Assembly (NCBI GenBank): GCA_028583685.1 | Contig: JAMXIF010000002.1 | Coordinates: 58,078,674-58,142,673 of the forward strand | Source of the DNA: Petaurus breviceps papuanus | Lineage: Eukaryota; Chordata; Mammalia; Diprotodontia; Petauridae | Length of the DNA: 64,000 bases | Reading direction: 5' to 3' | Shown: piece after piece, positions 20,798-33,242 of the stretch | Position numbering within the stretch: the first letter of the stretch is position 1 | How the letters are laid out: each line of letters opens with the position of its first letter | Position numbers and translations under genes: made by a program | Notes under the pieces: model-generated | The model's input: the letters and a program-made list of their open reading frames with translations, nothing else | The model's database searches: none | What the model was told of the DNA's origin: nothing

Positions 20798-21057
20798 CAG
20801 AGCTTCTCAAACTCCCCCCTCTTCCCCCAAGGATCCCTTTTTTAGGTTGCATTCTTTTGCATTGTGCAGCCTAAGTGCAAAGTATTCCTTAGCCAAACAA
20901 CACAGGCAAGCACTCCCAGAAACACCTTGGATTCATTACACATTTGGTTTTGTATTAATTTCTGGTTATTGAGCATGCAGAAAACTTTTACTGCTGCCAG
21001 TTTTTTTTTTTTTTACAAACTCTTAGGGGGTCAAGACCCGAAGATTAAGAAGCACTG
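20798..21057. mobile_element. Possible hAT-type miniature transposon
   Basis: Ends CAGAGCTTCTCAAACT and, inverted, CAGTGCTTCTTAATCT resemble MER-type hAT termini of the CAGNGNTTCTTAACCT kind. No matching 8-bp flank is visible, so this is tentative. Confidence 0.35.
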
Positions 21058-21169
21058 AAAAGGAAATTGCTGGCTTTGTCAGATTCTACCTCACATGAAT
21101 AAATGCTGTGTGATTCAACTCACTCATTTAAGTTCGTACAGAGTACTATCAAGAATGATGCCCGTTTTG

Positions 21170-21320
21170 GTTCTGCATGTTGTTTTCCTGTATAGAACAT
21201 AGGCTTCTTGATGACAGGAATAGTGTGAGTGTGATTATGTGTGTGTTTATCTTCAAGACCTTTAATAGTACCTGGTCTATGGGAGGCAATAAATGCTTGT
21301 GATTAATTTGGTACTCGATA
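21170..21320 (+). repeat. L2 3' end fragment
   Basis: 'GGCTTCTTGATGACAGGAAT' to 'GGGAGGCAATAAATGCTTGT' is the conserved end of an L2 LINE. Confidence 0.65.
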
Positions 21321-21601
21321 ATTTTCAGGAGAGCACTGTAATAGCTACTTTGGCCCTAGGTAAAAGTTGCCAAAATTGGTTTTTGGCACTTTCCATTCTT
21401 TCTCTTTCACTTCTTGGTTATATCTCTCAAACCACCCTGGCACCTAATGTTGTCCGTTTTCCTGCTTTCTAATGCACTTGCTAGGACTTCTCCATCTGGA
21501 ACAGTTCCAAGTGCCAAGGTTAAAGCTCCCTTGCTCCCCAGACCTACTGAAAATCTTGACAGTAAGGGCTTTTAATTAGATGTTAGACAATTTGATTAGC
21601 T

Positions 21602-21794
21602 CAGGGGTAGGGAACTTGAAGCCTCAAGGAGACCTCTAACTGTCTAGGTTCTTGAGTGTGGCCTTCTGACTGAGTCAAAAAAAAAAAGTACATATTCTTT
21701 TATTAAGGGGATTTGTTCTGTGAAGTTTGGATTCAGCCAAAGGGCCACACTTGAGGCCATGTGTGGCCCCAAGGCCTCAGGTTCCCTACTTCAG
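21602..21794 (+). mobile_element. hAT miniature transposon with 8-bp TSD
   Basis: A 193-bp element with inverted termini CAGGGGTAGGGAACTTGAAG (left) and CTGAAGTAGGGAACCTGAGG (right, inverted). Interior phrases 'GGATTTGTTCTGTGAAGTTT' and 'GGCCATGTGTGGCC' fit a non-autonomous hAT family. It is flanked by a perfect 8-bp duplication GATTAGCT (21594-21601 and 21795-21802), the hallmark of hAT transposition. Confidence 0.93.
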
Positions 21795-21879
21795 GATTAG
21801 CTTATTAAAGGAATTCACAGTGAGGTATGATAAATTTAAACAACTAGGGAGTATTTTCACTTTAAACAAAAATGATTTC

Positions 21880-22350
21880 TAATTTTGTTTATTTTATTTT
21901 GAACTTAAATACAAGTATTTCCATAACATAATAGAATGGAAAAAAGATGATTATACATAAAACTACAAATCTATTATGTTACTTACTGTTCTTTTAAATA
22001 TAATAAAGTTATCATGTAACTTTCTTTTTCCTTTATCTCCCCACACCTCCCCCCCACCCTAGAGAGGGCAACCATTAGACACACACACATATCATTATTC
22101 TATAAAAACTTCTATTATCAGGTTCTCCCCTCCTGCACCCAATGCAGATAATGTCTTCCTTCATAGGTCCTTTGTAGTTAATTTGGGTATTTATAATAGT
22201 GAAAATGACTTATTGAATCAAAGTTGTTCTAAAAACAGTATTGCTGTTACTATATATACATTCTCTTGGTTCTGTTCATTTTGCTTTTCATTATTTAGTG
22301 CATGTCTATCCATAGATCTTTTCTAAGATCATGAAGCTTTTAATTGATAG
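21880..22350 (-). repeat. Old L1 3'UTR-type fragment, antisense
   Basis: 'AGAGAGGGCAACCATTAGACA', 'ACATTCTCTTGGTTCTGTTC' and 'CATTATTTAGTGCATGTCTA' echo the L1 3' region seen at 61230-61290 ('TTCCTGGTTCTGCTCTTCTC'). It reads as a diverged antisense L1 3' end. Confidence 0.5.
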
Positions 22351-22359
22351 GAAAAGGTG

Positions 22360-22530
22360 TCTGTTGAGAGTGAAAAGAATGCTGGATTTGCAGTCAGAGA
22401 ATCTGGATTTAAATTCCAACTCAATCCCTTATTACTTGTTTCACCTCTAGTGACTTAATTTTCCTCATCAAGAAAATGAGAGGATTGGATTTTATGACTC
22501 TTAAGGATAGCTCCACTTGCAAATCTATGA
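22360..22530 (+). repeat. MIR fragment
   Basis: 'GCTGGATTTGCAGTCAGAGA' then 'AATTTTCCTCATCAAGAAAA' and 'CCACTTGCAAATCTATGAC' follow MIR order. Confidence 0.65.
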
Positions 22531-22928
22531 CTTGGGTGGCTTGAGGGATTGTAGGGCCCTGGATTCATAAATATTTGCTGACTTGAACATACATAGGGAA
22601 GATAGAGAGCTGGATGCAGGGGGAAATATAATGGGTTCCATTTTGGACATATAACCTTGGGTTCAAGCCTGGAACATTTGCATAAAATTCTTCTCATTGG
22701 TGGAGAGAATGTTGATTTAAAAAAAACTGCATGTCTGTGTGAAGGGCAGGGTTGGTGTGAGAGCTTTGGAGGGCAGAGACATTCTTTCTACTCTGAGAGA
22801 AGACACATGAATTTTGGGAGAAATTTGGAAAGAAAACAACTTTGGGAATTTAAGAATACTTCAGAGGAACAAGCTGAGTAAATTGATTCAGTTCATATTT
22901 TTATTTATTTATTTTCTTTTATTTATTT

Positions 22929-22960
22929 ATTTTCTTTTCCTTACATAAGGAAAAGAAAAT
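22929..22960. repeat. 32-bp perfect palindrome in AT-rich DNA
   Basis: Arms ATTTTCTTTTCCTTA and TAAGGAAAAGAAAAT are separated only by CA. It lies at the start of a very AT-rich block (22890-23130). Confidence 0.9.
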
Positions 22961-23679
22961 ATAAATAACAGGATAAAAGTTTTATTTCAAAGTTAAAATA
23001 TATATCTGCTTATAATTATTTATATTTAAAATACATTTGCATATAAAGGAGAACCTATAGTAAATTATAACAAACTTATATATCAATATCTATAGCAATA
23101 TAGCTACATGTCTATATCTATATAAATTGACATGCCTTGTCCCTCTGGTATATGTCCCTGATTTTCAGCTGGTATCTCTACGGAGTTAGGGAAATTCCCG
23201 GGAAGGTGAAAATGAGACACTTTTTCCTCCCTATCTTTCTTGGTTGAACTGTCACTCCTAGGGGGAGTGATCATTCACTTCGTATATTTTTTGGTATATT
23301 CTAATGCATGTGACTTGTTTTGATTCCTGTTTAATCTCTGCTTGGATAAATGGATCCCTTAACGTTTGCTATTTGTGATGGTCTTTTATATAACTAACTT
23401 TTAGTGGGAAGGGGTCAAGCCTTCAGATAATACATTGGATACCTCTTTTTTAAGGAATAGATACCAGGAAAGTTTCTTACATCTAAAACAAACAATCATG
23501 ATCTCTAAACTAGCATTATTTATGGGAAAAAAATAGATATGATTCCAGACTGACATCCCCTTTCTGAAAAGAGCAGAACAATTGGCCAAATGACTCCTCT
23601 ACAGGCAAGAACAAACTGTATTTTAGAGAGTTGTGGGCAAGGGTCCAGAGATATCTATTTTTGCGCCCCAATAAGTAAG

Positions 23680-23930
23680 TGAGTAGGGGAGTAGGTAGTG
23701 AGTAGTTAGTACAGAGGATAGTAGTAGGTAGTACAGTAGGTAGAACTTTGGGCCTGAAGTAAGGAAAACTGGTTGTGTGATCTTAGACAAGTTACTTTGT
23801 CTACCTCAGTTTTCTCAATTACAATAACAGCCCCTAACTTCCAGGATTGTTGCTGATACCACAAATAGTATTTGTGAAGCAGTTAGTAGAGTGCCTGGTA
23901 CATAGTAGGCACTTAATAAATTCTCGTTCT
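23680..23930 (+). repeat. GTAG-rich low complexity then MIR
   Basis: About 23680-23745 is degenerate GTAG/AGTA repeats. From 23755 a MIR follows ('TGTGTGATCTTAGACAAGTT', 'CTACCTCAGTTTTCTCAATT', 'GTGCCTGGTACATAGTAGG'). Confidence 0.65.
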
Positions 23931-23939
23931 CATCTCTTG

Positions 23940-25488
23940 CTCCCAGTAAATATATAATCCATATGGTACATAGGACCCATGCTGGTAAAAAAAGATACAT
24001 TCTTCAACCATTGATTTGGACATGCAGGTGGAGATACGCAGCAGATATCTTTCTTGGCTATTAGAGATGTGGGTGTGGAACTCAGGAAAATGATAATGGT
24101 GGGATACTGTTCTTGCAGTTCAATAAAAGCCTCCAAGGCCTTCACATGAACTCTTGCTCCAGACCATTGACATCTTATATTTCTTCAATTGATTTTTATC
24201 CCAAGGCTGATACTCTATATTATTCCCAATTAATTCCATTTTATTTCATTCCATATGTTAGTTATCCTTTCCAATTTCGTATTTAATCTGGCATTGCTGG
24301 GAGGCATAAGACCCATCAATGCTGTAGGTGAATTTTCCCCTCTTTCTTCTCCACCTTCGTTCCCTCCCCCAGGCCAAGCTACCCAGAATCCATCCATAAC
24401 CATTTAATTGCTCATAAGACTTTGATAATACAGAATCCACAGATTCTATTCCTTGGAGTGAGATGAAAGACCACCAGGCCTTACTATTTTTCCTGTCACT
24501 GGTGTAACTGTCTCCCAACGTTTTCTAGTTCTTATCTTCAGATCTGTTTCTATGTCCTCTAAATCCCTAGCACTTTGGCTGTATTTAGGTCAGCACCTTG
24601 GCTGACCCACTGATGCAATGCAAGGATCCTTTTGTCCTGAAGGTAAACTTTCTTTTGGATGTTGTTTCCCTCCAGAGTGTGATCTGCTTGAGAACAGAGA
24701 ATGTCTTGATTTTCCTATTTGTTTCCCCAGAACTTAGCACAGTTCTTAGCATGAAGTAATCTCTCAATACATTTTCATTCATTCATTTTTTTACTTCAAC
24801 CAAGTCATTAAAAAGTGTTGATCAAAATAATATAAAAATATGAGATTCTGAACTAGAATGTACTTCATTCTAGGATGTCATTAATTACTCTTCTTTGCAT
24901 CTGGTCATTGAATTAGTTTCAAATCTTCATAACTATAGAGTTAGCCCTTCCACAACATTAGGTTAGGTACATGGCACTCCCATGGTCTGGAAAATCCATG
25001 TAAATATTTTTGTCCCTCCCTTGGTATCAGAAAAGAAATCTGAATTATTTTGGTATTAAAAGATGAAATATATTGGCATTATATAATACTCTGCATATAT
25101 TTTATTCATCTCTGAATTTCTAGATTTTTTCTGTGTCTTCTGCTGGCCTTCACGTGTCATCTGTAGCTTCTGCAAAACTGCCCCCAAATACCCATTTAAT
25201 CTTACACTGACCCAAGATATATAGACAGGTAAAGTTGCAATGTGGAAAGGATAACTGTATTATCATCCTATACATTTATTTCCATCTCATCCACCAGAAT
25301 GTTGTAAGGGATCTTTGCAAATGCCCCTTGATCTTCCAGTATGGTGACCTTGTCAAAAAAGGAAATAAGATTAATATAGCATGACATATTCTTAATGAAC
25401 TTTAGTGATTATTCAGGAATCACAGTTTCCCTATTTAAATGTTCTCAAAACAATTCCTTCAATAATATATCCCAGGATTTTTGTCAAG
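23940..25488 (+). other. Mostly plain; L2 3' end at 24620-24790
   Basis: Most of this stretch is single-copy-looking. 24660-24785 is an L2 end ('CTGCTTGAGAACAGAGAATG', 'CCCCAGAACTTAGCACAGTT', 'CATTTTCATTCATTCATT'). Confidence 0.5.
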
Positions 25489-25502
25489 AATGGAAGCTGA
25501 CT

Positions 25503-25691
25503 GAGGCAGCTAGGTGGCCTCCTTAATAGAGCACCAGCCCTGGAGTCAGGAGGACCTGAGTTCAAATTTGACCTCACACACAACACTTAATAGCTGTGTG
25601 ACCTTGGGCAAGTCACTTGACCCCAATTGCCCTGCCTTCTTTCCTCCAAAAAATAAAGAATAAAATAAAATAAAATATCATTAAAAAAAAC
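25503..25691 (+). repeat. tRNA-SINE with 14-bp TSD
   Basis: Begins GAGGCAGCTAGGTGGCCTCC and contains 'GGAGTCAGGAGGACCTGAGT', 'TGTGACCTTGGGCAAGTCAC' and an AAATAAAATAAAAT tail. Flanks AATGGAAGCTGACT and AATGGAACCTGACT (25489-25502 and 25692-25705) form a target duplication with one mismatch. Confidence 0.92.
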
Positions 25692-25960
25692 AATGGAACC
25701 TGACTTAATCCTAGTCAGCTTGGAGAATTTCTTTATCCTTTTTGAAACATTTCTCTACCACTACCTGGGCTCTTTTCTAACTCTTGGCAATTAGCTTGCT
25801 AATTTTTTTAGTAAATGTTAAGTAATATTGTTAACTCTGATAGATTATTGAGTATTTCTATTTTATATTTTTGTAAAATAAAGTCCTCAAATCTTGGTCA
25901 TGGGGCCATATTCTCCAATTTTCCTTAGACAATACTCTCAGTTGCATGGTTTGAAATTCT

Positions 25961-26201
25961 GTTGTTCAGTCATTTTTCATTTGTGTCTGACTCTCTGTGA
26001 TCCAACTGGGGGTTTTCTTAGCAAAGGTACTGGAATGGTTTGTCATTTACAGCTCATTTTACAGATGTGGAAACTGAGGCAAGCAGAATTACCTGCCCAG
26101 GGTCACACAGCTAGTAAGTGTCTGAGGTCGAATTTGAACTCAGGAAGATGAGTCTCTGATTTCAGGCTTAGCACTCTATCGACTGAACCACCCACATGCC
26201 C
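25961..26201 (-). repeat. SINE with RTE-like tail, reverse
   Basis: Starts GTTGTTCAGTCATTTTTCAT (tail end) and contains 'CAGCTCATTTTACAGATGTG' and 'GGGTCACACAGCTAGTAAGT', ending near 'CACTCTATCGACTGAACCACC'. Confidence 0.85.
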
Positions 26202-26204
26202 TAA

Positions 26205-27165
26205 GTTTTAAATTACATGGTGTTTTTCAGGAACAGATATCCCCATGTCATTGACTATAATAGATATGATATTCTTACCACGTACTTATGGCTGTTAGGT
26301 CATTGAAACAATAATTGAAAAACCAAGAAGAAAGTCACAAAAAAAATTTGTTTTGACACAACATTTCAGTTGCTCAATCTGCAGCTAAAATAGTAAGATA
26401 GCCAAAGCTAGTTGCTTTGACAGTACCAATTTCTAGAAAATAATGTGAGAACTTACTGAGACTTTGTCAAATCATGTGTCCTGATTGTTGCTTTTGGACT
26501 AGTCACCACTAGTGTCTCACAGATTTATGTTTGAGTATGTGAGGGCATTTTGGATCGTAGTGTATTGAAACTTAAAGTCTCTAAAATCATCTTGGGCATA
26601 GACATTCAGTCATCACTTTACTAACAGAGACGGAAGCAAACCATAGCACAGAATCATCCACAACATTTAACTGGAAAACTAAAAGGAAACCAATCACATA
26701 TTAGAACCACTCATAGCAACCATTCCCAAAATGGGTGCATCCCACTCTCCAGAGTAGTCCTCGTTCTCACCAGCAAAATAAGAAAACCAAGATTTTCCAA
26801 CAGTGGAAATCAGGATGGGCTGCATGGTTCAGCTAATGAACACTCTCATACCTTCACTGACAGCCTCTTCATCTACTGAATCCTAGAATAGGAGGCTTGA
26901 ATTCTGGTCATTTCTTTAAACCATACTTCCTGCTGTGCCTCCACGGGGCTCTTTCACTTCATGCTTCCCTAAGTTTCCTTACCATAATATCACCTCCTCA
27001 CACAGCAGGTACAGTATCCAGTGAAAATTATAAGTATTTACTTTTGGTCATGAGGTCAGTGCTGTGGACTGGGGTCTTAAAGGAAATAGTTTTCATTTCA
27101 CAGTGAGCAGCAGCAAAATATAGACTTCTTTTTCTGATCTGTTATATTATTTGTGTAGTTTAGAA
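26205..27165. other. Plain stretch
   Basis: No recognised repeat or gene. Confidence 0.4.
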
Positions 27166-27169
27166 AACA

Positions 27170-27310
27170 TTGATAACATATTTATTACAAATCTACTATG
27201 TTCCAGGCACTGTACTGGGCAAATAACAAAATAGTCCCTGCCCTCACAAAGCTTACATTCTAATGAGGGAGAGAATATGCAATATACATAGCAAGCAATA
27301 TACCAAGTAC
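27170..27310 (+). repeat. Interspersed repeat head (class undetermined)
   Basis: 'CTACTATGTTCCAGGCACTG' and 'CCTGCCCTCACAAAGCTTAC' followed by 'ATTCTAATGAGGGAGA' match the head of the family at 2140. Confidence 0.6.
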
Positions 27311-27528
27311 ATATAGCCACTCCTCCAGGGTGATTCAGAGGACATTAAATAATAGTTCCTCTACTGGTCTGAAAATAGACTTTAAGGGACTTTGTTGATA
27401 CTTAAACACTGATAGAGTCTTAATAGAGCTGCCACAGCCCCAATATTCCAACTTCATTATAGGCAATAGGTCCACTGTACCCATATAGCTTCCCTCTACT
27501 CCTAGCAACGTCCTAACTTCTTCATTCA

Positions 27529-28262
27529 TGCCTCACTGCTCACTGGAACAACAGGTGTGTTCATGACCTCTTATTTCCCACAGAAACAGCAGGCATGTCC
27601 ATATAACAAGATCCCAGCCCTCAGACCCATTCCCACAGAAACAGGTGTATTCTTGTACTCAACCACAATCACATCTTATATAATCCATTTAGCCCAAAAC
27701 AGGACCACAATACCTAGCTATCCATCTTGACCAGACAGGACCACAATAGCTAGCCAATCAGAAGACAGCACCACCAGAATGTAGAGCAGGATGCTATCAA
27801 ACCATAGAAGGGGTCCAGCCAACAATAGCACCTGCGCAGTAATAGTAAAGAACGGACCTAGAGTGAGCTTATGATGCAGAGAGGCTTATAATCATATCAT
27901 TACCATATATACATACCCCCCCCCAACTGTATGCATTATAGGTAACTGTATGAGCAGTTCCACTGAGGCTGGGACCCCTCCTCCATTACTTAATCCTTTA
28001 ACAAACTCCTCCCACCTCTTTAATACCAGTCATATTCCTATATTCTACGTAAATTTTGATTATGTAATCAGCATCATATTCTCTATAAAATTGTGTGCCT
28101 TGCCCTACTAAATAAAGTTACTAAATTCCTCTAAGGGACTTAGCCACTCTCCAGAGCATGAAACCTCAAAACCATAATAAATCTTTCCCACTGGCTTGGA
28201 GTCGATCTGAGTCTCTGTAATTCTGTAGAGATGTCCTGCTGCAACTCTACCCAAACCTCATC
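27529..28262 (+). mobile_element. Probable solo LTR of an endogenous retrovirus
   Basis: About 730 bases beginning TGCCTCACTGCTCACTGGAA and ending near AACCTCA, with TGCGCAG in the middle, two polyadenylation-type signals (AATAAAGTTA near 28110 and AATAAATCTTTCC near 28180) and a closing 'TCTGTAATTCTGTAGAG' block. This layout fits a retroviral LTR. No internal retroviral sequence or second LTR is next to it, so it would be a solo LTR. Class and age cannot be told; boundaries approximate. Confidence 0.55.
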
Positions 28263-28745
28263 AGATACTTTAAGGATATTCCAGTTTTGATACCTGAGAG
28301 CTTGGTCACCTTAGAAATATCTGCACACACAGTATTTTCTTGCTTCTTTCCCATTCAAAAGTGAAATGCCAGCTCCCACTGTTTCTTGCTGTATAATAAT
28401 GGGAAGTGACCAGCTATTAGTCAGACAGACTGCATTTAATAAGATTACTTTATTTTAGCCTAAAGACCTCTGATATGATGACTCTAAGTGTTCATCTTCA
28501 ACTATCTAATTAGGTGTATAGGTTTTTATCAGCTATCAATGCTGGAAACTGCTTAAAATGTAAAGGCCCTAAGCCCCAGTTTCCTCTAAAATTGATAGAG
28601 TCAAGTATTTGATACTCCCTCAATCATATTGGAGGAATGGTTACCTAAGGAAAGTAACAGTTTTTATATCTAAGAATCTTTTTTATTTGGAAAAAGGGCA
28701 ACACGCTAATAGCAGTGTGTTTGTATTTTGTTAAGGAAATTTCTG

Positions 28746-28878
28746 GGGTGGCTAGGTGGCACAGTGAATAGAGCACCGGCCCTGGATTCAGGAGGACCTG
28801 AGTTCAAATCCAACCTCAGACACTTAACACTAGCCATGTGACCTTGGGCAAGTCACTTAACCCCAATTGCCCTCCAAA

Positions 28879-28922
<44 letters not shown>

Positions 28923-28935
28923 AANNNNNNNNNNA

Positions 28936-28983
<48 letters not shown>

Positions 28984-28995
28984 AAAAGAAAAAAA
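28746..28995 (+). repeat. tRNA-SINE with (GAAA)n tail, 10-bp TSD, gap
   Basis: Body GGGTGGCTAGGTGGCACAG to 'CCCCAATTGCCCTCCAAAAA', then a GAAA microsatellite that contains a 10-N gap (28925-28934). GAAATTTCTG flanks it at 28736-28745 and 28996-29005. Frames in the GAAA repeat are not genes. Confidence 0.92.
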
Positions 28996-29005
28996 GAAAT
29001 TTCTG

Positions 29006-32000
29006 AGAACTTATATGCAAAATCAGCCCAATTCCAGGGTTCATGAAAAGTTGCCAGCACAGCCCTCAAGGTTCCCAGCACAGGGCCCCCTCCTGATTTG
29101 AGGAAGTCAGAGGAAGCCTGGGGATTCCAAAAAAATTCCTAACCCAAAGCAATCTGTTTGCCAGAGCTTTCTGGTCCCTCTTTGCCTCAAATGATAATTT
29201 TTTTTCTTTTTTTCACTTTCAGCAGAGAGATTTGTACTCAGGGAAAATAAATATTAAAAGGAAAATCATAATTGAACTGATATATTGAGTATTTGTTGGG
29301 AAGCAGATGGGAGGAAGAAGAAAGGAGTGAGGAAAGAAGTTATACAATTTTGATTTCATCATACACAAGCCAGATTCTGGCTAAAGATTGAAATGGCAAA
29401 TACAGATTATTCAGAAGAGGCCAGGCTTTTGGATGTTTTTTCACACCTCACCTTTAAGTAATTTATCTTTTTTATGATTTCTACTTGCCCAATGAAGATC
29501 CAAATTACATAGCATATTTCTAAGTTTTTAAAATTTCATTTCAATCCAAACACAGCCATGTAAGTAATATTTCCCCCCTTGTCTCAGTTCTAATTAATTC
29601 TTTTGCATTGGTCTCATCTACAGCTGGTTCATGCATGCATTATCATGCCAGAAACTGGGACTTAGTAGTATTAGGTATTTTTAGATTGCAAGGTAAGTTA
29701 TATTATTCTTTTGCAAAATGCCACCTATAAGTCCAAGTAGAAACCACTAAATATTACCTGCCACCACATTGTATCTAGCTAGGAAAGCACATCTGGGAGA
29801 TTTGTTGTGTAGCTACTTTGCCAAGAGCACTGAGTGTTTGGAGAATAAAATACTTTATTTAAAAAAACAAAAACAAATTTCTCATCCAAATACAAAAGTT
29901 GGGGGGGGGAAGGCATTTTATGCAGACAGAATGGAAAAAAGTCTTATTTTCTCTTGCTTTCTGTTCCCTATGAGAATCACAGTGAGTACAAAACCATGAA
30001 AACAATAACCCCAGCTGCAAGAGCAATGAGGCAATTTATTAGAGAGATGACATTTTTAATGAGAACCACTTGCTAGAGGAGAACAAAAGGGCCTGTTTGG
30101 TTAGAAAGATGTTCTTGATACTCCTCTGAAGTGCATGAAAAAGTAATTTCATTTAAACGTCATACCCAGAGCAGCTGAATTTCCTGGGGCTCCAGATGTT
30201 GTCCAGTGCAGATGCTGAACAAATGGAACTAACGTCCTAACAATTGAGAGTGGGGAGGAGAGGAGAGGAGAGGAGAGGCAGATAGAGAGGGAAAGATATC
30301 ACTAGAAAAACAAAAAGAAAGAAGGAAAGAAGAAAAAAAGAGTGGGGGGGAGGGATAGAGAGAGCACAAGGGAATATTGTTGGCTTAAAGTCAACAAAAT
30401 CATCAGTGAAAAGATGAGTGAGATGGGAAAATTAAAATTGAAATTTTATTGTTGGACCTAGAACATTGTCCTGAATCATTTCAGATCTACTTGGAAGTTT
30501 CAGTGCTGAGCTTCACAAAATAGAAACCTGTGGGCGTAGCTTGTCATTTTTTTGGATTTTGTTAGTGGTATTCTGTAAGTCATTTAGCTAGTGTTGTTTT
30601 GGCTGAATTCCCAAAGTGATTAAAATTAATATGTTTATAGGCAGAAACTTGGAACTCTAAAACAGAAAGATTATTATTACCTTATGATATTAATTCAAAT
30701 ATTTCCTGTTAAAAGGGTCACAAATGCCCCCATTTCAGTTCAGTTCTTCATATCTCGGGAGCATTTAATTTTCAGTCATCTGAAACAGCCCCAGCTGACC
30801 CATACTTGTGAAACTGACTTGTCGAGTGACAGGTTTATAGTACAAGAAAGAAATATACTGAAGGTACTTCTCATAGCAAATCAATGAGGCTTAGCAGAGC
30901 AGTGGCTGAATTACCACTGAGGGAATCATTGTATACTTTATTTGGGACAGAAGCGAAAGCAGTTTGGTGGGCGTTATAGGAAACCGACTTTTACCTTTCA
31001 AACTTTTGCAAGGATCAACTCTTGAGTAGCCTGAGAAGACACTTCAAGCAGAGAAGCATGGATGTGTAAAGCTATATGTAACACCTCAGGATACAAATGA
31101 GACAATTTTTAGGAAAACCTCTAAGAGGTGGGTGGGTCACATTAGCAGTAAGTGTCTACTTTTAGTTAGAAAGGTTTCTAACAGTTACCTAAGGGCTCCC
31201 AGCCTATAAGGCAGAAGGTAAACCCATTAGATTGACCAGAGTGAGTAGGTGATCACCTCTATAGCATGATTTCAGAGGTGTCAGGAAGTATCTGGCACCA
31301 AAAGAATTATTTCCTATCCATGGGGAAATTCTCCATTCCCCTACCTAAAGTTCTATCAACATAGTCGCAGCCTTTTAACTTAAGGATCTGAATGCTGTTT
31401 AAATTAAAAAACAAACACCTCTTATAAGGGTACTGCTTTAAACTATTATGAGTCAGAAGTTTAAATTTTGCCCAGGATCCCATCTTGACTTCAGAGTTAG
31501 TGTGCCCTATGTAGTAAGGAAAGCTAAAAATAAGAATAAACTAAAAATGACACTATTTGGGCTTTTAGTCTTGGCTCTGTCTCTAACTAGACACGTAACC
31601 TTAGACTAAGAGATGAAATCATTTTCTCTCTCTCAACTTCAGTTTTAAAATGAAGAGGTTATTTGATAGGCATATCTCACTATAAATGAAAGCTCTGGTA
31701 ACATATTTAGATGACAAGAAAGGAAGAAAGAGAACCAGAGAATTGGTAGAGTAAGTTAGATGGAGAGGTGAAGAGGAAATAATGGATACAAATTAGGGAA
31801 GATGACAACAAATCAGACAAATTTTGGGGGCTTCAAAATTTTGATAGTGGGAAGGTCTATTAATGTTGTGATTTATTTTTTGCACAGAACCTATCAGGGC
31901 TGCAAAGTTATGGACCTGGTTGTAGTATTCTGGCTCTGCCATGAGGAGACCCAATTCTCCTGCACTCCAGTATGTATGTGATATGTCTGTGATCTTAATA

Positions 32001-32376
32001 AAGTGGGTACTTCTATCAACAAGGAACACAACCTATCCTTTTCAGTACAATTCATATCTATGTTTTCCCTTGAATCTACCTCAGTAGGGTCACTCAATGA
32101 TCTTAAAGGCTTCTCTATGTCCTCTTAATATTGTGTAGGTACCAATGGAGTATAAGACTTCTCCATAGATCATCTCTTATCTTTATATATAATAAAAATA
32201 AGGATTTTCAAGTTATTTATTAGAGATTTTTAAGGGAATTCCCTAACAAATGTATTACACTCACATTATACTATCTGACTTCTCTAAGTAGCATTAAAAT
32301 ATGTCTACAACTTCATTAAATAAATAATTTTCATTCATGAGCAGATGGATGAAAACATAACTTGGGGAAATAATTT
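29006..32376. other. Long single-copy-looking stretch
   Basis: No confident repeat across more than 3 kb, apart from a GGAGA/GAAAG purine tract at 30245-30360. Frames here are all under 80 codons. The low repeat content makes 29500-30260 and 30440-31100 reasonable places to look for conserved non-coding sequence. Confidence 0.4.
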
Positions 32377-32757
32377 TCAAACATACTTTAACAAAGTAAT
32401 TGCAGCATATACGCTTAGGCTCTTTAACCTGTAAATGAAAATTAATATGGATTCAGCAAGCAAAGGGCAAAAATACTTCATTACCCTGAATATGGAACCC
32501 TTCATAGAGCTGTAGACCCTAAAGCTATTATTATCTATTTGCTGGAATTCTACACCTAACACTGGTTTACTGAGACAAAAAATGAAAGGATTAATAGCAA
32601 TTAAAAATTCGCTATGGATGTTCACTGCTCTCTGAAAAGAGATCATATTCTGGAAGTTTCCTGCACTCAACTCCTCTGGCTTTTCAAAAGTATATTGGTC
32701 ATTGTCATTGTCAAAGTCACTCAAATGTGGAGCCATCATTCCATGTAACACAGACAT
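32377..32757 (-). other. 126-codon open frame of unknown nature
   Basis: Minus-strand frame starting MSVLHGMMAPHLSDFDNDND. It begins after a stop four to seven codons upstream and ends at KSLSVYAAITLLKYV. The acidic 'SDFDNDNDQYTFEKPEEL' stretch is unlike a simple repeat. I do not recognise it. The length is somewhat unusual for AT-rich DNA but possible by chance; it could be a decayed retrocopy or nothing. Confidence 0.25.
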
Positions 32758-32814
32758 CTTGAATTCCTTTAGGTTGGCCGTTCAGGAAGCTCTTGTGAGC
32801 AAGGTAAATCGACA

Positions 32815-33215
32815 ATGTAGTTTGATGTAAGGGTATGGAATCAAAATTCCTGCATTCAGATCTCAGCCTGATGTCCTTATCTGAATGACCTCAGGCCCCT
32901 CACTTCACTATTCTAGGCTTCATCTTTCCCATCTGGAAAATAAGGTTGAACTAGATGATCCCCAATCCCTTCTAGATCAAAATTCTAGGATTTATAATCT
33001 GTAGACATAATGATACTAGTGGAACATCAAGCAGGCCTTGTGCCTAGTGGATGAAGTAAAGCAAGTGAATTCTATTCCCTCATGCTACCTCCCCTGGGTT
33101 ACCCTGGGAAAGTCATGGGCTCTGGACCACCATTTCCTCATCTGCAAAAGGAAGAATCTGGACTACATACCCTCAAAACTCTTCCAGCTCTAAATCTATG
33201 ATTCTGTAATCTCCC
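32815..33215 (+). repeat. Two MIR fragments
   Basis: 32865-32990: 'CAGATCTCAGCCTGATGTCC', 'CTAGATGATCCCCAATCCCT'. 33100-33215: 'TGGGAAAGTCATGGGCTCTG', 'CCATTTCCTCATCTGCAAAA', 'CCAGCTCTAAATCTATGATT'. Both are MIR/L3-like tails. Confidence 0.65.
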
Positions 33216-33242
33216 ATTCCAATAATATATATATATAAGATG

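Noticed and set aside
28838-29101. Lysine/arginine-rich frame
   Set aside because: It is the (GAAA)n tail of a SINE with an N gap.
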